NCBI GenBank assembly: GCA_016721825.1
Contig: JADKHI010000004.1
Span: 186,001 to 250,000, forward strand
Source of the DNA: Flavobacteriales bacterium
Lineage (GTDB): Bacteria; Bacteroidota; Bacteroidia; Flavobacteriales_F; PHOS-HE28
Length of the DNA stretch: 64,000 bases
Direction of reading: 5' to 3'
The position numbers and the translations under genes are program-made. Positions 27,649-37,533 of the stretch are shown here, one piece after another (positions within the stretch are counted from its first letter, which is position 1; each line of letters starts with the position of its first letter). Below the pieces are notes generated by a model that was not told where the DNA came from, did not search any database, and saw only the letters and a list, made by a program, of their open reading frames with translations.

Positions 27649-30588
27649 CTATCTCCCCTCCACAACCTTCACCTCTGCCTCCGACAACCCATAGAGCTGG
27701 TACACCAGCGCATCGATCTTGGTATCCAGGTGGGCGGCGCGGTCGGCGAGGGTGTTGGCGCGTGCGCCATTGGCGGTGGACCGGTCCTGGTTCACTTGTA
27801 TGAGCAACTTCACTTTAGCGGCGATCTCTGCGGACAGCTTCTTGTCCAACATGATGGGCATACGATCCATGTAGACTCGCTTCCAACGGAAGAACCCACC
27901 GCGGATAGATGAACTGAACTGGGCGAACAGGAAGCTGAACAACTTTGAATTGAGAACACCAAGGAGCCAAAGTTCATTCGAAGGGATGAAGAAGGCCGTT
28001 GTGTCCAGGTAGAGGCTCCCGGGCTCCAACACGAATTGCCCGCGCAGAGCAATTTCAGCCCACATGATCTTTGGCTTGTCGAACTCCTCGTAGTATGCAA
28101 CAGTATCCTGCGCTTCATACCACTTGTAAGGCCCTGGCTTCCTTCCGCCCCAATCGCCCTTGTGATCCTTGGGCTTTGGCATCAATTGCTTCTTGAACGC
28201 GCCCAAGTGGGCTTTGATCGCAGGGTACCGGTCAATGTCGATGCCACGCCGCGTGAAGATCAAGTACTTGTCGGTGGTAGGTGACTGGTAGCGCTTGATG
28301 TCCCGCCCAGCCAAGAAAGGCTTGATCAACTCTGCGCTGCGCTTGTCCGCCTTGATCAACGACCGCCGAGTGTCCGCATCGATTACGAAGGCTTCGTTCA
28401 AACCTGTGAGTACGCCCCGATAGATCTTGCCACCAACGTATTCGCCTAAGGGAGTGCCCATGCCCATGAGCTTCTTATAGAGCTTCTGTTCTGCCACACT
28501 GGCCAGGCTCCAGCCGCTATCGTCCAAACCGCCCTGATCGAGTTTGCGCGTGTTGGCTTTCACATAGTCGCCCAAGCGCTCGAAGTCCAAGGTCTTGACC
28601 TCGCACACATTGAAGCTGCGTGAAGGCTTGCCCTTCGCGTAGAGCACGATGCAAGGATAGGTCGTTGCACCTTGGAAGACAGGCAGGTCGCCAAAGTCGA
28701 TAAGCTCGCGGATGTCCTGTTGCTTCAGCCAGCGGCGCAGTGGCTCGCCATAGTTGGCACGCATCCACTTGTTGGCCACGATGATGCCGTACAGCCCACC
28801 CGGCTTCAGCAAGGTGCCGGCGCGTTCCATGAAGTAGGTGTAGAGGTCGGCCACCCCATGGTACACAGCGAAGTGTTCCTGGTAGTAGGGTTTCTGCTGA
28901 GTGAGCAGTTCCTGGCGCACATAAGGCGGGTTGCCTAGCACGGCATCGAAGCCACCTTTCTTGAACACCTCGGGGAAGGCCCGCTGCCAACTGAACGGGC
29001 GCAAGGCATGTGTCTCTTCCTCCGGAAGCAGGTCGAAGGCATCCACGTCGATGAGGCTGTTGCCGCACTGCACGTTCTTATCCAACGTGGGCAGCACACG
29101 CTCGTGGAAGAGCCCGAGCTGTTGCTCGATGCTGGCGTGGGTCTCGCCCTCCATACACTTCAGGAGCAAGCTGAGCTTGGTGACCTCCACGGCGTTGGCA
29201 TCGAGGTCCACACCGTAGATGTTGTTCACCAGGATGCGCTTCTTCTCCGCAGTGGTGAGCTCTCCATCGGGCCGGAGCTTGTCGCTCTTTTTGCCCTTGG
29301 CCAACTTCTTCAGCGCGCCATACTGCTCCTTGTGCCAGTTGAGCAGGTATTGGTAGGTACCCAGCAGGAAACTACCGCTGCCACAGGCGGGGTCCACAAA
29401 TCGCATGGCCGCGATCTCCTCTGGCCTCTTGCCCTTCACCAGTTCGCCCACGGTGCGTTCCACGATGTACTCCACGATGTATTGCGGGGTATAGTACACA
29501 CCCCCAGCATGGCGCACCTCGGGCTTCTCCTCGATGCGTGCGCGGTGCCCGCTGCCGATGGTGATGCGCTTGCCCAGGAACTGCTCGTAGGCACTGCCCA
29601 GGATCTCCACGCTGATCACGCTGAACTCATAGGGGCTCTTCGGGTAGTAGAGCTCCTCCACGATCCGCTGCACCACCTTGTTGTCCACGATGAGCGCTTC
29701 GCTCAGCTTGTCCTTCTTGAAGTCAAAGAGGCCGCTGTTGTAGCGTCGGTCGGCGTGCTGGAAGAGGTCGAAGAGCTTGGGGTAGTGGTCGCCCTTCTCT
29801 TTGAGAATGGCCTTGAGCTGGCCGTATGGTTCCACGCCGCGATCCTCTGCCATTCGCAGGAAGATCAGGCGATCGATGGTCTGCTGCACCACGAAATTGA
29901 TGCCCTCCTCGTCCAGCTTCTTGTTCCGCAGGCTGATGCTTGTGGCGAGGTAGGTGCGCCATTCGTCCAGGCTTTTGAGGAACTCGGCATCCACAGTGGT
30001 GGTGCCGCGCTTGTGCTGGTCGCTTTTCAGGTAGCGATCAAAGCTGCCTTTCAACACCTGTTCCTTACTGAACGTATCCCATAGGAAATCGAACTCAGGG
30101 ATGTACTGCTCGAACGTGAGATACTTCATACGCGCCATGGCGGCGCCGTCCTTCGGTTCCGGCCTCTTCGTGCAGTCGTACACGCTGAGTTCCTCGAAAT
30201 CGGTGAGGATGCTTACGGGCAACTTGGCGTTCCACGCGTAGCGCCGCACCTGGTAGGCAGGCTCAACTTCGCTCTTCACTTTCACGAAGGGCTTTTTCGC
30301 CTCCACGAAGAACAGCCGTTTACCACCTGGCAGGCGGAAGCTGTAGTCCGGGGCCTTCAGCGCACCACCGATGCGCACCTTGTCCTCGTGGATCACTTCG
30401 CGGTACGCCTCCGCAAACCCCTGGCTGTTGTCCATATCCCAACCCAGCAGGCGGAACATGGGATCAATGAAATCCTTGCGCACGAGGGCCTCGCTATAGT
30501 CGCTGCGCTTGTAGCTATCGTGCTGCTCGCGGAAGCGTTCCACAAGCTTTGCCAACTCTTTCTTCGAACTTTCCTTCGTCGGGCTCAT
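27649..30588 (-). CDS. Single-chain type IIG-like restriction-modification enzyme (Eco57I/TaqI type)
   Basis: The 979-residue protein joins nuclease, methylase and specificity parts. Residues about 55-100 hold a PD-(D/E)xK-like nuclease core, PDY (80-82) then VEAKKP (95-100). The N6-adenine methylase has motif I DPACGSGSFLLG at about 397 and motif IV NPPYVRQE at about 551. The C-terminal part (about 700-979) is a TaqI-like specificity region. Such enzymes cleave and methylate the same DNA site, so no separate methylase is needed. The reading frame is intact, unlike most neighbours. Recognition site unknown. Defence against phage is inferred from family. Confidence 0.9.
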   Translation of the reverse strand: MSPTKESSKKELAKLVERFREQHDSYKRSDYSEALVRKDFIDPMFRLLGWDMDNSQGFAEAYREVIHEDKVRIGGALKAPDYSFRLPGGKRLFFVEAKKPFVKVKSEVEPAYQVRRYAWNAKLPVSILTDFEELSVYDCTKRPEPKDGAAMARMKYLTFEQYIPEFDFLWDTFSKEQVLKGSFDRYLKSDQHKRGTTTVDAEFLKSLDEWRTYLATSISLRNKKLDEEGINFVVQQTIDRLIFLRMAEDRGVEPYGQLKAILKEKGDHYPKLFDLFQHADRRYNSGLFDFKKDKLSEALIVDNKVVQRIVEELYYPKSPYEFSVISVEILGSAYEQFLGKRITIGSGHRARIEEKPEVRHAGGVYYTPQYIVEYIVERTVGELVKGKRPEEIAAMRFVDPACGSGSFLLGTYQYLLNWHKEQYGALKKLAKGKKSDKLRPDGELTTAEKKRILVNNIYGVDLDANAVEVTKLSLLLKCMEGETHASIEQQLGLFHERVLPTLDKNVQCGNSLIDVDAFDLLPEEETHALRPFSWQRAFPEVFKKGGFDAVLGNPPYVRQELLTQQKPYYQEHFAVYHGVADLYTYFMERAGTLLKPGGLYGIIVANKWMRANYGEPLRRWLKQQDIRELIDFGDLPVFQGATTYPCIVLYAKGKPSRSFNVCEVKTLDFERLGDYVKANTRKLDQGGLDDSGWSLASVAEQKLYKKLMGMGTPLGEYVGGKIYRGVLTGLNEAFVIDADTRRSLIKADKRSAELIKPFLAGRDIKRYQSPTTDKYLIFTRRGIDIDRYPAIKAHLGAFKKQLMPKPKDHKGDWGGRKPGPYKWYEAQDTVAYYEEFDKPKIMWAEIALRGQFVLEPGSLYLDTTAFFIPSNELWLLGVLNSKLFSFLFAQFSSSIRGGFFRWKRVYMDRMPIMLDKKLSAEIAAKVKLLIQVNQDRSTANGARANTLADRAAHLDTKIDALVYQLYGLSEAEVKVVEGR

Positions 30589-30791
30589 CAGTGGATGAAG
30601 CTAGCCGATGGGTCGATCGACCAAGCGTGACCGATCGTTGATCACGAACATCACGCTCTGAATAAAACGAAGGGAAGCAATAGCTGGTTTGATAGCTAAT
30701 GGGCCGCGGATCAGGAACGCATGTAGCTGTGGTTCAGCATCATCTGCTATATTCAACCCAAGACCCGATATGAATTGGAACCTATTGCGCC

Positions 30792-31250
30792 ATGAAAATG
30801 CTCTTCGTATTGACAAGCGCCACCATCCTTGGTGTGCATAGCTGCTCGCCAGGAAAGAAAGCCGCGCAGGACCCAGTGGAAAGCGCTCATCAGGCTGGAG
30901 TGACCTTGATCCAAGCCACCGGGCAACGTTGGACAGCAGGGATACAAGGAGGGGGAAGTGGCACTGAGTACACCTTCAAGGTCGCGATCAATACCGCAAC
31001 ACCGATCCAATTCGGCACTGTGGATCTGGGTGGCAAAGCCCGTGCAGTGCTTGTGGCCCGGCATGGCAGCGCGATCTCTACCACACTCGTTGTCCCCCAG
31101 CAGGGCGACACGTTGAACCTGCGTGTGAGCGTCAACAACGAAGTGATCCCGATCGCCGAAGGTGCCACCATTCATTACACCGACAATAGCATAGCGCAGC
31201 AGCTGCTGGTGCCTCGTATTGAAAAGCTTGCCCCCTTGAGTCGTCCCTAA
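30792..31250 (+). CDS. Putative lipoprotein, unknown function
   Basis: The 152-residue protein begins with a short hydrophobic leader and a Cys in GVHSCSPGK (Cys 18) compatible with lipidation, although the residues before it are not an ideal lipobox. The mature part is beta-rich (EYTFKVAINTATPIQFGTVDL, then QGDTLNLRVSVNNEV). I do not recognise a family. It starts 203 bases from the divergent R-M gene and ends 19 bases before the BNR-repeat gene, so the two may form an operon. Confidence 0.7.
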   Translation: MKMLFVLTSATILGVHSCSPGKKAAQDPVESAHQAGVTLIQATGQRWTAGIQGGGSGTEYTFKVAINTATPIQFGTVDLGGKARAVLVARHGSAISTTLVVPQQGDTLNLRVSVNNEVIPIAEGATIHYTDNSIAQQLLVPRIEKLAPLSRP

Positions 31251-31269
31251 CGCATATCCTCTCCAACCA

Positions 31270-33914
31270 ATGAACCGCACCCCGCTTACCCTTATTGCGT
31301 TGCTCTGCTTTGCGCTTGGAATGCATGCACAGCAATGGACCCGGAACATCACCTCTGCGAAGCCGACCTTCCAAGAGGTGCAGCAAGCCTTCAATGCCTA
31401 TTGGGAACCCTACCAGGTCAAGGATGGATGGTACGTTGATGATGAGGGCGTTCAACATAAGGCAGCGGGCTGGAAACAGTTCAAACGCTGGGAGCACTAT
31501 TGGCAACAACGCACTGGTCCGACAGGAACCTTCCCAAGCAATACGGTTGAGTGCGATGAATGGGAGAAGTATGCCAAGGATGCGACCAAGGGTGGCCAGC
31601 AAGGCAGTCCCAAGGCAGCGTCTGATTGGAGCAGCATGGGGCCGAACACCAATGCCACCGGGGGTATTGGCCGCGTGAACTGTATCGCTTTCCACCCGAC
31701 CAGTGCGAACACCTTTTGGGTGGGCACCCCGGCCGGAGGCCTTTGGAAGACCACCAATGGGGGCAGCACATGGACAACAAGCACGGACAACCTACCCGTG
31801 CTGGGGGTCAGCTCGATCGCCATACACCCTACCACACCGAACACCATGTACATAGCCACGGGTGATGGCGATGCGGCCACATCGTTGAGCGCATTCGGCC
31901 AACCGTTGGCGGGGGACACGAAGAGCATTGGCTTGTTGAAGTCGACCAATGGCGGCACCAGTTGGACCAACGTGCTGAGCGCGGAGCAATGGGAAGGTGT
32001 GCTTATGCGCAAAGTGCTGATCGACCCTGCATTTCCGGACTATGTCTATGTGGCCTCCAATCTTGGCGTCTTTCAGTCCACCGACGCGGGCGTGAGCTGG
32101 AGCCTGATCCTAGCAGGCTATTTCATCGACCTGGAGTTCAACCCCGGCAACTCGGACATTGTTTACGCCGCCACGTTCGACGCAAGCGGGAATGCCCAGG
32201 TGTACACAACGGTGGACTTTGGCCAGAACTGGAACCAGACGACGAACCTGAGCGGTGTTAACCGGATCGACATCGCCGTGACCCCAGCCGCACCTGATGC
32301 GGTGGATATTCTGTGCTCCGATGCATCCACCAATGCCATGCACTCCATGCACTACAGCACCAATGCTGGTGCTTCGTGGGCACCGTACTGGCTAGGTGGG
32401 CCTGGAGCGAACCTGCTCGGGTACTACGGCGATGCTTCCGATAATACCGGTCAAGGCTTCTACGATCTCGCCCTCGCGATAGACCCGGCTAATTACAACA
32501 ACATCCTGGTAGGTGGGGTCAACACGTGGCGTACGAATGACGGCGGGGCCAGTTGGAACAGCAGCAACTTCTGGACGAACAGTTCCGATTATGCGGCACC
32601 TGCCAACCCGCAGATCGTACATGCCGATAAGCACTACCTAGCGTTCAACCCACTGACCCCGGGTACGTTGTACGAGTGCAATGACGGTGGCGTGTACAAG
32701 AGCACGAACGGTGGACTAACTTGGACAGACATTTCGAATGGTTTGGTCATTGGGCAGATGTACAGCATCAGCAATGCTCAAACGTCGAGCGACGTGATGC
32801 TCGCAGGTCTTCAGGACAATGGCTCCATAGGCTATGACCAAGGAAGTTGGGTGCAAGTGACCGGCGGTGATGGCATGGTGTGCCACATAGACCCAGTGAA
32901 CCCGAACTACGTCTACACGTCCTATGCAAATGGAGTCCTGTACCGCCTGACGGTTTCCCCACCGTCCTTCACGACGATCTCTGAGAACATTCCAGGCGGA
33001 CAGCAACAGGGCCAGTGGGTAACACCTTACCGGCTCGACCCTGTGGATCCGGCTGTGATCTATGCCGGTTACGAAGGGCTTTACCGCTCTGGCAACCGTG
33101 GTGATACGTGGACCTTGCAGGGCACGCCTGCACCAGGTGTGAAGATGAACTACCTCGCAGTAGCACCGACGAATGTCAACACCATCTATGCTGGTTATTT
33201 GAACGGCCTCTTTCGCTCCACCAATGGTGGTACATCGTGGGTCAATGTGACCTCCGGTCTGCCTGTGGGTAGCGTGTATCTAAGCGGGGTACAAGTAGAC
33301 CCGACGGATGCAAATGCTGTGCTGGTCACGCTGTCCGGCTATGAGGCCGCTGAGAAAGTGTACGTGAGCACCAATGGAGGAGGTACGTGGACGAACGTAA
33401 CCGCCACCGGGCTACCGAACTTGCCTGTGAACTGTGCCGAACTTGATCCAGCTACCGGCGATACTTACCTCGGAACGGATGCAGGGGTGTACGTTTTCGA
33501 TACCCAAGTGAGTGGTTGGGTGGAGGATAACTCGGGCTTGCCGAACGTCGTGGTCACAGACCTCGATATGCAACATGCCTCGGGCCTCTTGCGTGCAGGC
33601 ACCTTTGGCCGCGGCATCTGGGAGACCAGCACGCTCAGCGTCGGTGTGCAAGAGCCGAACGCCAACGAAGAGATCTTGTGTATCCGAACCCGAACCAAGG
33701 CCAGTTCACCATTGCCTTGGGGGGCCTGCTGGATCGTGTCACCAACGTTCAGCTGATGAACGGCCTTGGTCAAGTGGTGTGGCAAGAGGCCGGCCCGGTG
33801 AATGACGGTGGCCGCGTGTGGGTGGATGCCGGTGTTCTGCCGCCCGGAGTCTATCTGGTCAGTGTGGAAACGACGCGCACGAAGCATGTGGAGCGGTTGG
33901 TGATCGAGTTTTGA
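31270..33914 (+). CDS. Secreted BNR/sortilin-type beta-propeller protein with T9SS domain, frameshifted near the end
   Basis: The main frame (31270-33756) encodes a signal peptide (about 1-21, GMHAQQ) and about 780 residues of sortilin/BNR-type propeller repeats, shown by recurring GGLWKTTNGGSTWT, GLLKSTNGGTSWTNV and GVYKSTNGGLTWTDIS. At 33677-33678 the frame breaks: ATCTTGTG reads as ILCIRTRT, but one extra base restores EEILVYPNPNQGQFTIALGG. That is the start of a T9SS type A sorting domain that continues in the other frame to TKHVERLVIEF at 33914. As written, the protein would lack its sorting signal. The propeller's ligand is unknown. Confidence 0.85.
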
Positions 33915-33963
33915 TCGACGATATTCGGATAATGAATCTTCTTCGCCATTAACATCGAATACG

Positions 33964-34923
33964 ATGCAACTGAACTACACCCTCTGCCGCTTTGGTGCGG
34001 CCTTGATGTTCCTAGGTGCCTGTTCATCACCTGATCAGAAGATGGTTGGCAAGTGGTTGGATGAATCCAGTGAGAGGCAAGCCATTGAGGTCATTTCGGT
34101 GAACGAGAAGCCAGCCATTGTTATGGCTGACAAGACCTTCTCCATAAACGTGGAGGGAGATGCGATGAGCGTCGCCATGCTTGGGGGTGAGCTACCATTG
34201 CTCTATGATGCGGACAAGGATCTTCTCTTTCTTCAAGGTGAGCGTTACATCCGCGAAGAGAAAGCACAAGAGCCTACATGGGTGGGTGTCTATACTACGA
34301 AAGACACAAATGATCCAGACTGCATGCTGCTTTCCTTCGATCGTGCTGAGAATGCAGTGACAATCCTGGTGGCATCGCCGCCAGCATGGAAGGATGTGCT
34401 TCCGATACGCGAGTACCCAGCGATATTCAAAGACGGACAACTTGAGTTCCGAGGTAAGGAACTATCGGGATCAGGTGATGCCGAGCACCTTGTAAATTAC
34501 GTCTTCAAGTATGACCATGCAGGCAAGAAGCTGGTCTGGTATGACAAGGAAGGGGAGGTGCTGACGGAAACACGCAGCTTTCCGATCCACCATGCCGAAG
34601 CCCGTTCGATCTATGCGTTCGTGAAGGATGAAATGGCAGGCGAGTGGAATGCCTTCGACGCAACGTTCAATGATGATGGTATCGAGGTGGCCGAGAACGA
34701 ACCTCAGCGGTGCACAATCACTAGGACCGGGAAATCAACCTATCATGTTGAGTTCCACGGGGAGGCCAATTCTGAGGCACTCTATAACTTTGAGGCGAAA
34801 CGTAACGGGGTTACTCTTTACGGCCGGTTCAATGAAAGCGAAGAAGTCGAGTTGACTCTCAACTCCGAGGGCCAATTGGAGATGCGAAGCCAATATGACG
34901 ACAGGTTGCTGAAGAGGCAGTAA
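33964..34923 (+). CDS. Putative lipoprotein, unknown function
   Basis: The 319-residue protein has a good lipobox (FLGACSS, Cys at about residue 20) and a beta-rich mature part with two similar halves, each starting near a MVGKWLDESS / MAGEWNAFDATF-type phrase. That suggests an internal repeat of a lipocalin-like or barrel-like domain, but I cannot name the family. It lies 50 bases after the T9SS gene on the same strand. Confidence 0.75.
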   Translation: MQLNYTLCRFGAALMFLGACSSPDQKMVGKWLDESSERQAIEVISVNEKPAIVMADKTFSINVEGDAMSVAMLGGELPLLYDADKDLLFLQGERYIREEKAQEPTWVGVYTTKDTNDPDCMLLSFDRAENAVTILVASPPAWKDVLPIREYPAIFKDGQLEFRGKELSGSGDAEHLVNYVFKYDHAGKKLVWYDKEGEVLTETRSFPIHHAEARSIYAFVKDEMAGEWNAFDATFNDDGIEVAENEPQRCTITRTGKSTYHVEFHGEANSEALYNFEAKRNGVTLYGRFNESEEVELTLNSEGQLEMRSQYDDRLLKRQ

Positions 34924-34971
34924 TCTGAACAGGAGGGGCACCTTGAGGTGCTTGCTGTGTCTGAAGCTGAA

Positions 34972-37248
34972 CTAGGGCAAGAGGCGCAGCACCTTCTTAT
35001 TGCCACCTTTCTTCAATACGAAGCAATACACACCCAGGGCTAGCTCGGAAGCCATTGGCCGCACGGAGCGGCCCATTACCCTACCGCTCCTTAGCATGCC
35101 CCCTGTGGCATTCAGAAGGGTCCAATCCGCCCCGCTCCACGCGTCGCTGGACAAGGTGATGGTGGAATTGACCGGGTCCCACAGGATGGCGGTCGCATCT
35201 GCGGCCTGCGTATCGATGCCTGTGCATACCGTGACCTCCATTAGGATGCTATCCACGCCGAGGCAGCCTTGGCCATCCGCATAGCTGTAGGTGGCCCAGT
35301 GGGTGCCGAGACCGAGGGTGGAGGGGTTGAACTGTCCATTCGGCGAGATGCCCTGTCCGCCATAGATGCCACTAGCGGGCTGGCCACCGGTGAGCTGCAC
35401 GAGGCTGTCGTTGAAGCAGTATGGGCCGTTCGGGGCTAAAGAGACGACCGGTGCAGGGTACACTTCTATGGAGAGGGTGTCGAAGCCTGGACATTGGCCG
35501 GGGCCAGGGGAGGAAGTGACGATGACCTGGTAGGTGCCTGCTCCCATTGCGGGGTCGAACGCGGCCGTAATGGGGTTGGGCAATGACACATCGATCGGAG
35601 TGACCGGCCCAGAGAAGGTGCCGCCCACAGGCAACACTTCCGCTGTCAATACCTGCACTGTGTCCGACTCGCAGAAGGGGCCTGCGGGGTTGATCGTGGC
35701 GAGGGCTAGATCGAGAACCTGGATCAGGTTAGTGGAGACGCATTGGGAACCAGTGGGGTCGGTATAGGTGTAGATGATCGAGATGGGACTGGTGGTGGCC
35801 GAAGGGTTTACAGATCCTTCAGCGGTTACACTGCCCGACCAGGTCCCTTGGGAAGGAACACCGGTAAATGCGAGGGTGTCGGGATATGGACAAACAGGGG
35901 TGCTCAGGGGCCCAAGGACTATGGCTTCGGAGACATGGGTGAGCGTGGCAGTGGCGCTGTTGATGCACCCTGTAGCGTCTGCGACGGTGTAGACCAGGGT
36001 ATCTGTGGTGTTGAATATGGTGTTGGCAGGCACGGTGTCATTGAGCACCGATGCGCCCCACCAGCTGCCACCCGCAGGTTGGCCTTGGGGCAAAGCAAAA
36101 TCCCCGCTGCCGCCGCAAAGGGTATCCAGGACCGGTGCGGAAACGGCGGGCTGCGAAAGGCTCATTTGGTTGGTAAGCCAATAGAGGCTGTCGGCGTATT
36201 GGATGATGACATCGGCGAGTCCATCGCCGTTGAGGTCGCCTAGCTCGATCTGTTCTGCATAGCCTACACCGAACTGTTCCAGGTCTTGTGGGGGCTGCAA
36301 ATCATCCAAGGCCGACGAATAGCTGGTCCATTTGAAAGGTTGTGGAATAGCCGTGTTCCAGAAGAACTCCGCCCCGGCCCCACAACCGAGCTCACCCACG
36401 GCGCTTCGATCACTGTATGGCTGACCATTCGTCGAGCGCAAGGAATAATCGGGGAACTGCGCATTGCCTTGATTCTGTAACCAGAAAAGCCCGCCACCAT
36501 CAAGCTTGGCCACATCCAAGTCCCCATCAGCGTCCATGTCCAAGATGCGCGTGCGACCAGCATAGAATCCAGCGCCGACCTGCGCAATACTCCACTGGGT
36601 GCCCATGGTGTTCCGCCCACGAGCGACCCTTCCATAGCCCCCGAAAGTCGTGCGGAAGAGGTCCGTGTTACCGTCCTGGTCCATATCCACTACATGCACT
36701 TGGGAAGGAGCGGGACCTCCGCCGATCGCTATTGAATCAGCTACCTGAAAGGGAGGAAAGCCAGCGTTCGCGAACCAATGAATGTCATAGGGGGCATCGC
36801 CGCCGATCAGAATCTCGGGCAGGCTATCGCCATTGACCTGCGCGATGGTGATCGCCGTGGCATTGAAGGTGGCGGGTACGCTTGCCGGAAGGGACCAGCT
36901 ACCACCACCGTTATTCCGTCTGTACAATAGGCTTCCGTAGGCGTTCACGACCATGTCCGGATAACCATCGAGGAAAAGGTCACCCATGGTCATCAAGCTG
37001 TTGCTAGGCAGTTGAAAAGCGAAGGTGTCGGCCACGGTGAAGTTGCCGAGCCCATCATTCTCCAGCCAATACGCGAAGTGGCCGGTGTCGTTCTGTAGAA
37101 CGATGTCGAGGTCGCCATCGCTATCCATATCCAACGGCGGCTGGATGTGAGGGGCGGAAAGCCCTTGAAGGATGGTGGCGGGAGAACCGAATTGGGCTGA
37201 GCTCGTGCAGGTGATGGTCAGGCCCAGGAGGATGAGGAGAGGCTTCAT
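34972..37248 (-). CDS. Secreted FG-GAP/VCBS-repeat protein with T9SS sorting domain
   Basis: The 758-residue protein has a signal peptide (about 1-19, CTSSAQ). The first half carries FG-GAP/VCBS-type repeats with calcium-binding-like loops DMDSDGDLDIV, DMDQDGNTDLF, DMDADGDLDVAKL and DLNGDGLADVI. The second half is a set of Ig-like segments of the kind found in large Bacteroidota surface proteins (GPLSTPVCPYPDTLAFTGVP, GPFCESDTVQVLTAEVLPVG). The last about 70 residues, ending YCFVLKKGGNKKVLRLLP, are a T9SS-type tail. It is probably an adhesin or surface-layer protein. Convergent with the preceding lipoprotein gene. Confidence 0.85.
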   Translation of the reverse strand: MKPLLILLGLTITCTSSAQFGSPATILQGLSAPHIQPPLDMDSDGDLDIVLQNDTGHFAYWLENDGLGNFTVADTFAFQLPSNSLMTMGDLFLDGYPDMVVNAYGSLLYRRNNGGGSWSLPASVPATFNATAITIAQVNGDSLPEILIGGDAPYDIHWFANAGFPPFQVADSIAIGGGPAPSQVHVVDMDQDGNTDLFRTTFGGYGRVARGRNTMGTQWSIAQVGAGFYAGRTRILDMDADGDLDVAKLDGGGLFWLQNQGNAQFPDYSLRSTNGQPYSDRSAVGELGCGAGAEFFWNTAIPQPFKWTSYSSALDDLQPPQDLEQFGVGYAEQIELGDLNGDGLADVIIQYADSLYWLTNQMSLSQPAVSAPVLDTLCGGSGDFALPQGQPAGGSWWGASVLNDTVPANTIFNTTDTLVYTVADATGCINSATATLTHVSEAIVLGPLSTPVCPYPDTLAFTGVPSQGTWSGSVTAEGSVNPSATTSPISIIYTYTDPTGSQCVSTNLIQVLDLALATINPAGPFCESDTVQVLTAEVLPVGGTFSGPVTPIDVSLPNPITAAFDPAMGAGTYQVIVTSSPGPGQCPGFDTLSIEVYPAPVVSLAPNGPYCFNDSLVQLTGGQPASGIYGGQGISPNGQFNPSTLGLGTHWATYSYADGQGCLGVDSILMEVTVCTGIDTQAADATAILWDPVNSTITLSSDAWSGADWTLLNATGGMLRSGRVMGRSVRPMASELALGVYCFVLKKGGNKKVLRLLP

Positions 37249-37328
37249 GTATGGCGAGGTTCTTCAGCTTAGTGAAGCTACGTTTCCTGATGAAATGCGG
37301 GTATGGACCGGATGGACGGGATGGAGCC

Positions 37329-37424
37329 CATCTACGCCGCTTACTGCGGAAACGGGCGACGCATGCGTCGCTGCTACGGGCCTTGCTGCTTCCGCAACGC
37401 CCTTACTGCCCCGAAGGCCGACAG
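37329..37424. repeat. Left 96-bp direct repeat flanking the CSD/zinc-finger cassette
   Basis: This segment matches 39672-39767 over 96 bases without gaps, with nine mismatches. Read on the minus strand it encodes a tail (SAFGAVRALRKQQGP) that matches the last residues of the DUF3999-type protein at 56103 (SAFGAVRALRKQA). Confidence 0.8.
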
Positions 37425-37533
37425 CGTGTTCTTCCATGTGCTGAGCCAGTATGGAAGTGCTGGGCCGGGTGCCCGGGCGCAGCGGGGGGCTAGAGGTTGA
37501 GTGAGCACTTGCGACGCCCAGCGCTGGCGCAGC

